DNA of 64,000 nt. Origin: Gymnorhina tibicen. Taxonomy: Eukaryota; Chordata; Aves; Passeriformes; Artamidae. A program made the position numbers and the translations under genes. Every line of letters begins with the position of its first letter. Position 1 is the first letter of the stretch. The DNA lies in the NCBI GenBank assembly GCA_013399875.1, contig VXAZ01002108.1:310001-374000 (forward strand), given 5' to 3'. Shown here piece after piece: positions 12,960-26,365 of the stretch. The notes beneath the pieces were generated by a model that worked only from the letters and a program-made list of their open reading frames with translations, searched no databases and was not told the origin of the DNA.

Positions 12960-15900
12960 GTCAGCCTCAATGTCACCACAATCGGGTACCTTAGCAAAGA
13001 GTAATCGGCAAGGCTGTTATTTTGCTTCTCAAGAAAAAAAACTCAAAAAAGAAAGCAGATGAAAACTATTTCACTAATTGTGGTGGGGAAAAAAAACTAT
13101 TTTCTTGCTCAGTAGCTCTTTCAAAGAAACGGTCTTATTTAATATCATCAGCAGGTTTGTTCGAGCTTGGAAACCTTATTTAACTAACAGATAGAAAGTC
13201 CAGTGTTGGTGGGACCTGCGCAGAGTAAATCAGTGAGGTAACTGTACAAGAAACCAATGATCACCTCTGGCCACCGTCCCAACCCTTGAGAGCAAGGCTT
13301 TTTCTTATCCATGGTTTAGCTGCAATACAGAGTGGGGTTTATGAGGCTTTTTTTTTTCCAGGACCAGCTGTGACAGCACAGACCTGGAGGTGAAAGGGCT
13401 CCTGTTTCCTTTGCCCTTTTGGGGAGGTTTTGGAAATTTTGCCTGGAGTATTCAAATGTCATCTTTTGTACAGCACTGACCAGTCTTCTGCACACTCCTA
13501 TGCAGGAGCCCTGTATCTGTGTTTAACATGCCTTTGATACAGATGTGGACTCAAATCTGGTTCCAGTGGTAACGTTATCACTGCCTTCTGCTGAGCTGAG
13601 GCTCTTCCCAGCCTTCCAGGCAGCCTGTACTGTACCTTCACAAAGTTGCTTCAATGAGCTCATGTATTGCAAAAGTTAACTAGTGTGCTTTCCTCTTGCC
13701 AACTTTGCCCTGCAGGACTGGCAGTTTCTGCAGTCTTTAACCCAGGAAGGATAAGCTGTAGCTAGAGTTGGCTGGGTACTCTTGGTCACCTTGGGTGCAG
13801 GAATTACCGAGAAAATTAATTTAAATTACACTGTTACACTGAAAAGTACCGAAATTCATTTTTGTAGTGACACTCTCCTACATCTAGTAAAACCAGTTCT
13901 TTAGAGAACAATAATTCCTAATTTCTCCTATAAAAATGCTTCAGATTTGGTCCAAAATCAATAATAACAGTAAACTGCAGTTTCAGACAATTACTGCAAA
14001 TTACTGCTGCATTCTATTAATAAGAGTTGTGGACAGTTGGCTACATAGGAAATTGCTCAGCTCATCATGTCCACTGTTAGCAAAAGCCACTGTGTAATAT
14101 TAAAGGAAGGAGAAGCTCTCGAATTTGGGTTGATTCAATAGCTGGAGGTTTGCAGTGCTCAGCAGCAGCCTGGAGATGAGCACAACATTTTTGATGCTTT
14201 TTAGCTCTGTTGCTCATCCTTCACAGAACATTTTTATATGTGATACTTGCCAGTGTATTAAACGTTTAATAACCTCCTGGGATCCAGCACCTCATTGTCT
14301 AATGCTGCCTCCCTGAAAGAAAACTCTTCATACAAACCAGCTTCAATGAACTTCATTGCTTCAAGTTCTTTGAATTAAACCCGGCCAATAACACTTACAG
14401 CCCTAAGGAAACTAAAGAGGGCTTTTTAAATGGTCATAATTAGGGCAGGGCCATCCTTCTATTTTCACTTGTGCTGGAAGATGTTTTACAAAGAGTGATG
14501 GTGTCTATTTGTCAGGCCCTTGGCCTGGTCAGGCAGTGTTGAGGGAGTGGAGTCTGGGGTGCTCTGATAACATGAGTTGGTACCCAGAGAAGAGGGAAGG
14601 GGGGCAAACACAATAATGTGTGTTTTGCTGGGTTAGTCCAAAGTGATGTCTTTCTGCAGTTTATTGTAACACACTGTGGTGAAGGACTTGTTTGAGCTAT
14701 AGTCATCAGCTCTTGAGGCACAGCTCAGCTCCAGAAGTCCACAGAGAGGAGAACATGGGGTGTAGAAGACCTCTCACAGAAGACTAAGCTAAGGGAGGCA
14801 GGGAAGGTGTTTCTAGAGGTGTGGTAAATCAAAGGGCTTTTTTGTTAGGAAGTAGCTTTTCCTTTGAGGTAGTTCTGTAGGCCCTGAGTACTGCAGGCTG
14901 CAATGCAGTGCCATTGCAGGAGATGGGCAGTGCCTTCCCAGCACACCCCCATTGCCGGCCAGGCCAGGCCCTGCCCCAGCCCAGCAGGAGCCCCGCTGCC
15001 CTCTGGGGAAAGATGAGCTCTAGTGCTACCCTCTGTGCACTACAGCTCCAAGAGTCTCGCTGGCCTCTCTCTCCTCCCTGTCCTCCCACCAGAAGTTGCC
15101 CTCATCATCTCATCCCATCTCTCCAGTTAATTGTTTATATGAACACGGCTTCATTTGTAGAGCATTCAGAGGAGTCACTTCAAAACTGTTATTTTTTTCC
15201 CTTTTACCTTAAAGGAAGCAGCAGCCAGGGAAATCAGGATGGGGTGGTGAAGGCGCCTGAAGTGGAGATACAGACCTTGCCCCCATCTCACGGCAACCAT
15301 TGCTCACTCGGGGCAGCTCTCTCTACCGGCTGAGCTGACAGACTCCTCTCTCAGCTTCCCCAGTAGAGACCCAGGCTTGGGAAATCACTGCCTCAAGTCC
15401 GCAATCAGCCTCCTCCTACCTCCTGACAATGGGCTGTGTGTAGATGTGAGTCATGTCAGACTGGTGGTGCCAGGTTCTTAAGCTAAATTCCTCTGTGACT
15501 CTGATACTTCAGCTCGCGCTGAAAGCCAGAGGTAAGTATGAGCCTGTTTGCTTGTGCCAGTGCCCATCGCTGTACTGCAAAGGACCTGGTTACCTCCCCC
15601 GTGCTCGTCCTCCTTGCAGTCTCGCATGTGGTGTGCCTGTGCTTGGAGAGGAATGATTCTGAGTTGTGAGTTCATCTCTTGTTACCATATCCTCATCGCC
15701 ACTGGAAAATTAAACAGTGACTTCCATTTTCACAAGGATTTGAGTCTTGCAGCGGGAAAAAGAAAAGGTACTCAATTGGCTTTCTGTGGGTTTTGAATCT
15801 GTTGGTTTACACAGAATGTAAGGTTAGGCCTGTGGGCATTCTGTGTTCCTGGGGTTCACTCGTAATTCAAGACTAAAGAGACGGTGCCATTTTAATGAGT

Positions 15901-18900
15901 TTGTTTTAAAGGCCTCAGCTGACATGTGTCTTGTGTTCAGTGGTACCAGTCTGTGCCAGTGCTGGTGTGGAGAAGAGGGTGCTCTGCAGTGCCTTAGCTG
16001 TTGGTACTGCCCCAACAAAGGGAATTACCCCATTTCGGTAGTGGTCCTTATTTAACAAGTCTGAAGGCGAATGTGCTCCGCCTATACGTAATTTTTCTGG
16101 GATGCATGTCAATTCATGTGGGCTGACTTGGCTGGTGCAGACATTCTGGTACATGCATCAAAACTTGTTCGCTTAGCCCTCCTAAATGAGTGTGAATTTA
16201 GTTTCATGGCAAAATTATCCTCTCTTCAAATGCTCTTATACATGCAAGCTGAGTTCTCCATCGTGAGAGAATACAAAATAGCAGTTGTAAAAAAAAACAT
16301 ATTCCAGGAAATAAGTTGCAGTGTATTACAAGTTTGGAAACTAATTATTTTGTTTATTATACAATCCTGTAATCTTGGAGCTGAGTGATGGCTGAATAGG
16401 AATTTAACAAGAATTAGACAAAAGGGGATGCAGACGACAGTCACAGGCTGAGTGCTTAAGTGAAACTAATTATTCAGTTGCATAGGAACAATTTTCTGCT
16501 AAGATAAATTTCTATAGTTCTGCTGTTGATAGATTTCTTGTATTCTTATACCTTCACGATAACTTCTAATGACAACCAGCATGGAAGGAGAATGTTTGAA
16601 TGCAGCTTCTCACCAACTTCACATGCCAAGATTCCCTACTAATTATTTGACTTAATTTCTTTAATATATTCTTTTTTAGGCTGATAGCTCTTTTGGAGTA
16701 CATCATAGAAATGACATGCAATGTAACATTATTTCATTTTCCAATTGTTTCTTTTTATCACAGAATTACTTTTCCAGTGTGCTAGTTGAGTTCTGCCCTC
16801 AGAGCCGTGCTCCATACAATATCGCATTCCCAAGCCCTTTGGAGCTGTGAGTGTGGCCATTAGCAGATGGGATCTGTTCCCCCATGTCTGTGTGCTGTTT
16901 TGCTTTGATACATTTTCAGCACAGCCGTTAGCATTTGCAGCATAATTTTTTTAAGTGGCATATTTTTAGAAGAAATCTGTTATGTTTTATTTTAGATGAT
17001 ACCTGATGCCTAAAGAGCACCACTGCCAAACACGTCGTGCATAAAAGAGAACATTTGGGGAAATGGCTATCTTAAAAAGATGCAGCACGATTTATTTGAG
17101 CAATTTGTTTGAAATTATGTTCATCATCATGAATTTCCTTGTCATCCATTCTATAGGCCTGGGTTATGAGCTGGAAAAAGATAAAATGGCTGATCAGAGC
17201 CAGTGACGGTAACACAGAGCTAATTCATGCTCAGAGCTGGGAAAGTAATATGAAATTATTGTATTTTGCAGATTAGTGACATGGCAAAATAATGCTTTAA
17301 AAGGAAGACATCAGAATATCAGTTTAATTGACAGCTATTACTTTATAGCATATTAGGAAATAATACTGTGTATGTTTTGTGCCAGTGATGAAGTCTTAAT
17401 GCTCTAGGAGTTCACTTGAGCATCTCACTTAGAGCACTGCCAAGAAGGGCATAGAGCCTGCTCTGGTTTGCAGAAATGACAGTGCTGTTGTGCAGATTGT
17501 TGAGGGTATTTTCCTGGAAATGGAACTGGAAGACTCAGCACAGTAATTTGGGAAGAGTAGGTTGCCTATGCTGGGAAGGAGTTGGTGGAGCCAGAACTGG
17601 TGGTGTCCAAGAATTGGGAACTGTTCTGTTTTGCCAGTATAACCTTTAGCATCATGGACACTGGCTTTGCTGCCTTGCTGATGCCAACTCAAGACCTGAC
17701 TGTGCAAGGAGACCTGTTTGTGCAGCATTAATTGTGGCAGACCTAGGGCTTGTGCAGGGACACCATGTCATGCCTTTATGGCTGCAAGAAATCTTAAAGA
17801 AAGACTAGTTAATTGTGCACTCCTTTTGACAATATTCGTGGTGCTTAACAGTTAATTTCCATAGATTGCTTACATGAGTCATTTATCCTGCACTGTAAGT
17901 ATCAGTATGGGGAAAGTCACGGTGGAAGGCTCTGTGGTACTGGAAAAGGAACAAAAGAAAACCGACAGCTGGAAGTGGAGCTCCCAGTAGCAGGAGCGGG
18001 GCCCTTCCTTTGAAGGTCTCCCTGGGGGTCTGGGCTTGGTTGTTTCTCTTTAATAGTAACTGCTGTCATGTAACATACAAAGGGAAAAGTAAATGCCTTT
18101 CTTCTTCTTCAAAGTGACTCTAATATTTCAGCATTGTGCTCACGTGGATGCAAGCACTTGTGCTTCTCTGTGGATTTCTCTGTGCTCGCCGGCACTGTAA
18201 CCGTGGGCCGAACACCTCTAGCTTTTGTACACACGACGTAGCTGTTGTTTGAATGTCTTGTGTAGCCCTTGGACTAAGCAGCACCTACCTGCAGCCTGCT
18301 GAGGAGCCAAGAGCAGGAGTCACAGAAGAAGCCATTTCAAGAGGAAAATAAAGACGGGGGGAAAAATGGATGTGTCTAGAGACAAGAGAAAGAGAAGGTG
18401 AGGGGATAGCTGGCATGCGAGGTAAGTTGAGTCTCTTGCTCATACCCATCCGGGTTAGAAAGGATGCAAGCAATGACAGGAAAGGTCCATGCCGCTCTTT
18501 CTGATGATGGAGGTTTGGGCATGATGTTTGGCACCTGCCCTCCTTTGCTCTTCCTGCCACCCTCTCGCCACATCCATACCTCAAGTGTCAGGTACTGCTG
18601 TGAATGAGCTACAGTGACTTGTTATGGCTTGTATTTCCTAATCCAATTGGCGTGTATTATTGCATTAGCACTTGGCACTTCTATTAAGTTCTGATCCTGT
18701 TAGTACAGAATTTAATTTGTTTGAGCTACATTTATGAAACATGTAAATATACTTTCATAGAGACAAACTGCTGCTGCCAAACACAGGCTGCAAACTCCGC
18801 AAAGGGCAGAGGAACTTGCAGCCTCAGCTGGTAACACATCTGACTCTACAGAGGTGTGCACAGAGGTGTGTATAGATGATGCAGTGACATCACGTGCTCA

Positions 18901-20419
18901 TTCAAACACCCAAATTTAAAATGTATACCTGGTGACCAAAGGAAAAACGCTTCAGATTCCTCAAGGATACACTGGATGCTCCAGCCTGTAATGGCAGGTT
19001 CCTCCTGTCCAATAATGGAGACTATAACAAAGTTCTGTTATGGAGAACTATTGCAGCTACTGAGTGCTCAGCAGGAACTAAACCCATCCCCTGGTGGTCA
19101 GGGAGCTGCAGCCCCAGGATGCTCCTCACCAGCACTCAGGGCCCCGGGGCCTTGAGCAAAGAGAACTGCTGCTGGCTCTGCTGTTGAGGAAAAACAACAT
19201 CCTCTGCCAGGGGATTTATCGCTCTGCCTCCAAGCACTACCCCAGGCATCGACATGCAGCATATTTCTTAGGTGGCTGGGGGATATATAGGGCTTGAGGT
19301 GCTGAGTTTCAATTTTCTAATTTTGCAAGCTCTTTGTCTTTTCAAACTAGACGGCTTTCACTTTATCCCTTCCTCTGCCCACATATAAAGCATTTCAATC
19401 ACTCAAATGTTAAATCTTGGAGATTTGCAACTGCTGGTAACACAGGGCAGGGAAAAAGTGGTGTGGGTCTGAAATGGTAGCAAAGAGCAACCAAGGGCTC
19501 ATTACTTAAAGAAGAAATGCACGGTGTTTTTTGCATTTTTTCCTTGATTAAATGTTCCGTGTGGAATACCAAAGCTCCCTTTTTGAGACAGAAGGTAGAA
19601 AACAGTGATTGACAAGAAGGAAGAGGGATTGACCATATGGGTTTATGCCCGTATTTTCAGGGCTCTTCACTCCTGCTTGTGGTACCAGGCAACTGTAGTC
19701 TTTAAACAAACATAGTGGGTTTGGATAACGAGCCCATTTCCAAACAAAGTCTTCCCCATCCCTCACGTGTGGGTGTGTCGCAAAGCATGAAGTCGTGGCA
19801 CAGAGATGTTGCTAAATTGGTAAATTGCAACAGGCAGATGGATCTGATCTGAGCAAGAGCAGAGCCCTTGGACAATGCATTCACCCGCACGTTTTGTATC
19901 TATTCAGAAGTTATCTCAGTAACAAGATCTGACAAAAAGTCCATTCAATAGTTACAGATCAGGCTGGGATTTATATAGCTTGGGGGAATAAAGTGCCTTA
20001 TTTTATTTAGATGGGTCTTCAACCTCAAGTGATGCCCTCTAGAGAGTAGTGCTGGATTTGGTGTATCTTCCTATACTGTTTCTCTCTTTATATTTTAACA
20101 ATACTAAGATGGTTGTTAGTGAGATTTTTTATAGTATCCTGTCAAATTAAGCAGAGATCCTGGGCTTGATTTCTGCCTTTCTCAGTCCCTGCACGGCCAT
20201 GTGCCTGTGCGGGCTGGCTCAGGGATGCAACAGTGGCCACTTGCCTTCTGGCCCACTCAGCTCCAGTCAACAGGACTGGAGGCCCCATTCAGCATCACCT
20301 CCCCTCCTCCTGCCAGCAGGGTGGGGAAGGCTGGTGGTTCGGTATGATGTGTGGCAGTGAGGGCTTTCTCTGCTCAGCTGGATGCAGTGCCAGGCAGTGG
20401 TGCCATTGTTCAGGGTCAC

Positions 20420-20563
20420 ACTGAGAGTAGCTCAGCTGGTCAGAGCAGGGTGCTGATAGCACCAAGTTTGTGGGTTTAATCCCCATATGGGCCTTTCATT
20501 TAAGACTTGGACTCAATGGTCCTTGCAGGACCTTCCATCTCAGAATATTCTGTTATTCTGTAA
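20420..20563 (+). mobile_element. SINE with tRNA-Ile head and CR1-like tail (TguSINE1-like)
   Basis: The head carries a pol III A box TAGCTCAGCTGG (20428-20439) and B box GGTTTAATCCC (20473-20483). An anticodon arm GGTG/CACC closes a seven-base loop CTGATAG whose central triplet is GAT (Ile). After the acceptor-like atgggcc, the tail runs acttggactcaatggtcctt and ends attctgttattctgtaat, a CR1-X-type 3' end. A tRNA-Ile head fused to a CR1 tail is the structure described for the zebra finch element TguSINE1. It probably moved using CR1 reverse transcriptase. The start is approximate and I saw no clear target-site duplication. Confidence 0.85.
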
Positions 20564-23500
20564 TCTCTGTGCTCTTCAGGTATTTGCCTCTTGGAGCATG
20601 GTAAACCTGACTTGTCCCACATGTCTACAGCAAGCTGCCCTCTCTGCTTCCCCTGAGGTTAGTGGAGACTAGCCAGTGACACCAGCAGGAACAAGTAATT
20701 CAGTGTTTTCAGTAGTTTTACCCAAGAGGATTTTAGGAAGCATTTTGGATTTAGAAAATGCTTATTTGTTTGCACCTTATTCCACTTGCCTTTCTCTGAC
20801 ACTGTGAGGTGGATTTTAGAAACCCAAGTGTTTAACATCTGAACTCTTTGATGTTATAATGGGTTTTGTTGGGCTGTGCTGATGTCAGCAATCCCAGGGA
20901 TGTTCCAGCCAGCAAGAACAGCTCTGGTCATAAGGAACAAAGGAAAACATTTCTTGCTGTAGAAGTGAGAGTGCTCTAAATATGTCAGATTCCTAAATTA
21001 AAAGGATTAGGCAAAACCAACAGGGATTATTTAATTATAAAACAAGTTTATTATTATTTAATAATAAAACAAGTAAAAGAACACTTCATAATGTACTAAC
21101 CAAGACCTGGTACCACCATGGACTCTCACCTCCTTCACGTCACTGAGATTTGGATAGGAGGGTGATGAGCTGTTTTCAGAGGCCAAGCCCTTGGTCTGAC
21201 CATGGGGCTTGGCCAGGGCAGCACTTTGATGCAGAGGGAGAATGTCACACTTCATTAGGAGAGACAATTTGCACTCTTAGGAGGGACAGATTTGCCAGAA
21301 GCCTCCTGTGGCTTTCTGTTACTCTGATGCCACAAATCAGCAATAAATCTGGCCTAGCCAGGTACTAGACCAGATTTACAGCTGTTCTATGCCATGCAGT
21401 GTGACACAGCTGGAGCTTGGGGTTGTCTTTGGCACTGTGATTTCACCTTCTCCTATGCACCCAAAGAGCCAGTACCAAGGTACAGGGAATCACGAACAGC
21501 TTTGCTGTAAATGCTGCATTCCAAGTGACGTGTGCCTGCATTTCCACAACACTTCTCCAAACAGAGGAATTTGTTGTCTGCTCTTGTACTGCTGGGAAAA
21601 ATGAACAAGGGCCTGTAGGTGACCACACAGAATTGTGCGTTGTGGTAGATGCAGTGTTAAGTACACAGGGAGGTCTGTTAGCAAAGAACAATTCTCCTGG
21701 TGACCGTATTTGATGCATGTTTGAAGCCAGCATCCATCTGCCTTTGTGAGAAGGATCCCCACTGCCACTGGCCGTGAATTTCTTAGCTTCTCCTCTGAAT
21801 GAACTCTATTTCTGGGTGAGACGGCCCACATCCCTCCCCAGTGCTGCTGGGGACGTGGATGTCCTGGCCAAGCAGCACTGCAGAAGACTCTGGAGCTCTC
21901 CTGTGCAGGGACAACTCATAAGCAGTGAAGCTGCAGTGGTTGGAGTTCTTGCCCCATGTTTGACATCTCCTGAGCCAGCCCAGCATCCCTCCCTGGCTGA
22001 ACTGCTGATCAGGGCTGCTGCAGCTCGTGCTCTGCTATCCTGAGCCTCAGCCCCAGGCACATGTGAAGAAAGGATGTTTTAAAGACAAGAGAGGAGCTCT
22101 CAATGCTGATGTTATTCTGGTCTTCCTTCAAGTTCATGGGTGATTTCTTTACCCTCTACCCCCAAAAAAGCTACGTTTGGACTCTCAAGATGCTGCAAGC
22201 AACACTGTTGTGAAAATGCCACACTGTATCCTGTACACCACTCTACAGAAAATCAGGAACCAGCTGATGGTGGGTGAAGGAATACTTGCAGCTGTAAAAC
22301 CCAGGTAGCGAGAGGTGCCAGGGCAACCCAGGGGCAGTCCTACGGCCTGGGAGATTCAGTGCAGCCCATGCACTGCCCTCTCCATCCTGTTCCACCCCGA
22401 GGAGGCCCTTTAATTGGTGTTTTGAAGAGCCTTGCTTGTTACACCTTTACTTTGCAGCTTGCTTTTCTGAAAGATTGCATCTAAAAATTCTAAATTAATT
22501 CTGAGCAATGGTTCATGTGGTTTGAAGGAACAGTGTGCTGTTTGCTGAGTTCATTCACTCTCCTTGGCAGCGATTGGGTTTGGATATAACATTTATATTA
22601 CATCCATTAGAGCATTGAATGGGATGTGAATTATCCAAAGCTGTTCCAATCATCACTTAAATCTTTATGGATTGCAAGTAATAAACATAACTACAGTGTT
22701 GCTGAGACTTCATGCCACTCGAACACCAGTTAGAGCTGAAAAAAGTCTGCAGATTATTGGGTGAGATGTTCAAGTCCTAAAGTGACTTCTGTTCCCAATT
22801 CTCACCTCTAGTGGTCACCGACTCCTTGTATCGCCTGCTGCGACTTGTAAGTCAACCAACCAAACACTGGCTACAAAGGCACTGGCATCTTTCCTGGAAA
22901 ATGGCCCTTTCCTGGCAAGATCGCAATGTTCTTTTCGTAAATTAACAACGCTTTTCCAAGAAACTGCTCAGACTCCTCACTGCAGTCCAAGTTCGTTCAG
23001 GAAAGGGTCCTGTTTGCAGCAGTAGCTCACAAACATGATGGCCAGTAACTGGAACCCAACTGCCAAAGGGAGCATGTGGGACTGCAGCCTGCTGGGCATG
23101 TGTCTTTATCTTAGAAGTTAGTGATGGCAGAAGGTAGAACATCTGGTTTGGGGTTATCTTCTTTAAATAGGTGCTGGTGAAATCATGACAATTAACCTAA
23201 AAGGCCGTTAATCAAACCACTAAAAACCTGTTATGATTTATAATTTGAGAGGGTCAGAAGTTCTACCTTCCCACTTTTGGGACTAATAAAGATCTACTTC
23301 TTTGATGATTAATTTATGTGTCTTCTACTTCAAGTTTGTTCTGGCCAGAAAGAAATATTATAATGCCACAGGTTTTCTCAATGGAGATAAAATTTACTGC
23401 AACTAACCTGAAACTGGCGCTTTGGTAAGAGGAGGCAAGGCAAAAAATTCCTCAGACAGGTAAGGCTGTCTCAAAGAGAAGAGGAGAGAGCAAATGGCCT

Positions 23501-26094
23501 CTGAGTCATTGTGTTCCCTCTTTTCCGTATTAATTGCGTGAATGGAAGATAGCTAATAATGAAATATAAATGTAATAAATGCTCTGCAAAGAGCACATAG
23601 TAGCTCTGTCTTCTGAGAAGGACCATCTGCATGGTGAACATACTCAGCCTGGAAACTATGCCGTATTTTGTACAGGATCAACCTGCATGACAAAGTGCTG
23701 TAGCAATTCCTGAATTTGAGGGAGAGGTGGCCCAAGTTTTTAAATTGAACCTGAAGCTTTGGGGACTCAGCTCAGGGGTGAGATTTTAATGAGTTTGTTT
23801 TTCAAAAATCAGTTCACTCCATCAGTATCATCCTGTCATCTGAGGCCACCAGCAGCAAAGGGTGCAAAGGGCTTCTGTGGTTGGTGTCCTGCACCCAGAC
23901 GGGCTGAAGTGCAGCAGGGAGGAGGCCCCAGGGCAAAAGGAAGAGGAGGTTCCCTTTGGGATGGTGCCGTATTAAATTTGGAAAAAGACTGGCACAGCTT
24001 GTTTTGTAGCAGTAGCTGATGGCTGAAGAGGGGAAGGTTGTGCTGCCAGCACCTGAATGGAGTCTCTTAACAGGGTGGCAGAGAAACCAAACAGCTGAAA
24101 CACCAATAAAACCCACTTCTGTCAAGCTATAAAATCATGTTTGTGGCAGCCTCTGTAAAGCCTATAAAATAGGTGGGCACTGATCTTACAGTAGCAGATA
24201 GCTTAATTCACCTCTAAGGGGTGGTACTATCCCATATGAGGCTCCTGGTATTGTTTCTCTAAACTCAAGTCTTCCAGTCATTTGTAGAAAAAAAATCTCA
24301 GCAGGGTTTGGTAGAGCTGCCCAAGAGAACCAACCTCACAGGTTTAAGCCTGGATGATTCAGATATATTGGATGAAAAGCAAAAGCAAAAGCAAGGAAAC
24401 AACAAAATCCTTCAGTTATGGGAAGGAAGAAAAACACTGCAAGTTTCTGGACAAGAATACCATCCTGTGGCATCCAAAATGCTGACATCCCAATCCAAAT
24501 GGCCTCATCTCATTTTCTTGGCATACAGAGCACAACAAGAGAACACAAGCTCTCAAACCTCTGAACATTTTACTTTTATTAAAGCAACCAAACTAACAGA
24601 GAGAGGTCTGGAAACCACACAGGGGAGATGAAAAAGAATCCCATCATAAATTAAAGCATGGAAAAACAGTGGAATCCACCTAAGAAAGGGCTGAGGACGT
24701 CGTAGGATATCCCATACAGCCAAACAACAGCAACATGGTTTAAAAAAACAGCTGGAAAGCACAAAACTATCCCAAGAAGAAAACAAGGAAATGGAAGTCC
24801 TTTGAGACAGAGTCCCAGAAAATGAGGAAATGCTCTTCTGAGCTGGACAGTGAAAGAAGTAGTTGGCTGGTGACACAGCCTTCCCATGGGACCCAGACAA
24901 GTCATTTAGTGTCTCCATTACTCTGCCTCTGAGGCAATTTTTAAAATCCTCCCTCAGTCAAGCAGTGCCAAGGCAAGCTATGAAAAATCCCCTTCCTAGA
25001 CCCAGCAGCCATCACTCCTAGAAGAGCCCTGCAATTCCCTCTACAACAACCAACAGAACACTTTGCAACTTGGTGGCTTCGGACTGGCACAGGCACAGGC
25101 ACGGCGCCGGCGCTGCCCAAGGGACACCGCTGGGACTGGCTGGGTGTGAGCTAAGGGGTAACACAGAGGATTCGTGTTCAATGGGCGCTGCTGAGCACTC
25201 AGTGAAAAATGCCGGGATCCAGACATGGCTCTCCGCACTTCCATCAGGATCTCAGCCAAAGCCATGACTGACTCTGACTATTAAATTGAACCAGGCTAGA
25301 CAGCTACTCAGAGATGAGCAATGGGAAAATAGCAGCAGCCAGGCTCACTTTCCAATATATGTACTTATCCTGGGAATTTGGGAGTTGAGGAGTCCATCCC
25401 GCACCAGCTCATACTGCCTTCCTGAAGTGCTGGACCAGGGCTTGCAGAGGCATCACGCCTTCTCCCACCATAAGGTTGCTCAAATCCTGCTGGAAAGGAA
25501 GCAGCTCATGCATTAGGAGGTTTTGGGATTTATTTCCTGGAAGCAGGCAAAATTGTTCCTTAGGACTTTGATGAAACAAGCTGCATTTTGTGCTTCACAA
25601 ATTGGTGCCTTTTCTTGCATATTGAGAGGGTGTCCTTGCTCAGGTACAAGATGTTCGTCCCAGTGCCCTGCCCAGCAAAGCAGCTGAGCCAAGGGAGGCT
25701 GGGAGCTTGCTCAGGCAAATCTCCAGGTCATCTATGTGCTAGAGGGACAGGACAGGCCAAGGCAGGGAGGGACAGGCACTAGCTACTCTTTCATGTCTGA
25801 CTTGCCTCCCCGATCCCTCCGTACATGACCTGACCCTCTGGTACCAGCCACCTGCTCAGCCCCTGTGCCAGGCAGGATGGGGACAGCCCCAGCACCAGAG
25901 CACCTTGGCATGGTGACAGCTCCACAAGCAAAGCCTGGGTGGGCCTGAAGCAAGGAGTGACTCCTTGGCACCTGTCTGCCCATCCCACTCAGCTCCTCAT
26001 GCTAGGACAGATGGATGTGCCAAATCACCTCTCTCCTGCCCAGGCTGAGGGAATGTGGTACCTCACCTGGCAAACAGGACTGTGACAAATTATA

Positions 26095-26365
26095 ATGAGA
26101 ACCCCAGGTTAGGCAAATTCCCATCTGTTTAGTTAAGATAATTTTAGTTTACTACTTTTTCTTTTTTTTTTTTTGGCAGTTGCATGTGCTCAATTAGCTG
26201 CAATCTTGGCTTAAAAAAAAATAAAGCACCCTAATTAGCATATTAAGCCTCCTCATTTCCCAATACTGTATAATGTTTTGAAAGCTAATCTATAATGTAT
26301 TGGATGTTATGCAAATTCTCAGTACTCCGTATGGGATTTACAAAGGCATGCAAATTAAAAATAGT
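26095..26365. promoter_or_regulatory. Candidate AT-rich intronic element with paired octamers
   Basis: The region has two perfect POU octamers ATGCAAAT (26309-26316 and 26348-26355) on the same strand. It also has a homeodomain palindrome CTAATTAG (26231-26238) and further TAAT/ATTA cores (for example caattagctg near 26194). It lies in the flop-flip intron of a neuronal gene. Motif clustering alone does not prove function; conservation was not checked. Confidence 0.35.

Noticed and set aside
12960..13004. Flop reading frame continuing 14 codons into the intron ([14 protein letters not shown])
   Set aside because: The standard AAG|gtcagc donor and family structure make this intron read-through only.
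20420..20493. Functional tRNA-Ile gene
   Set aside because: The acceptor stem is degraded, the A/B boxes are joined directly to a CR1-like tail and no pol III T-run follows the tRNA part; it is a SINE head.
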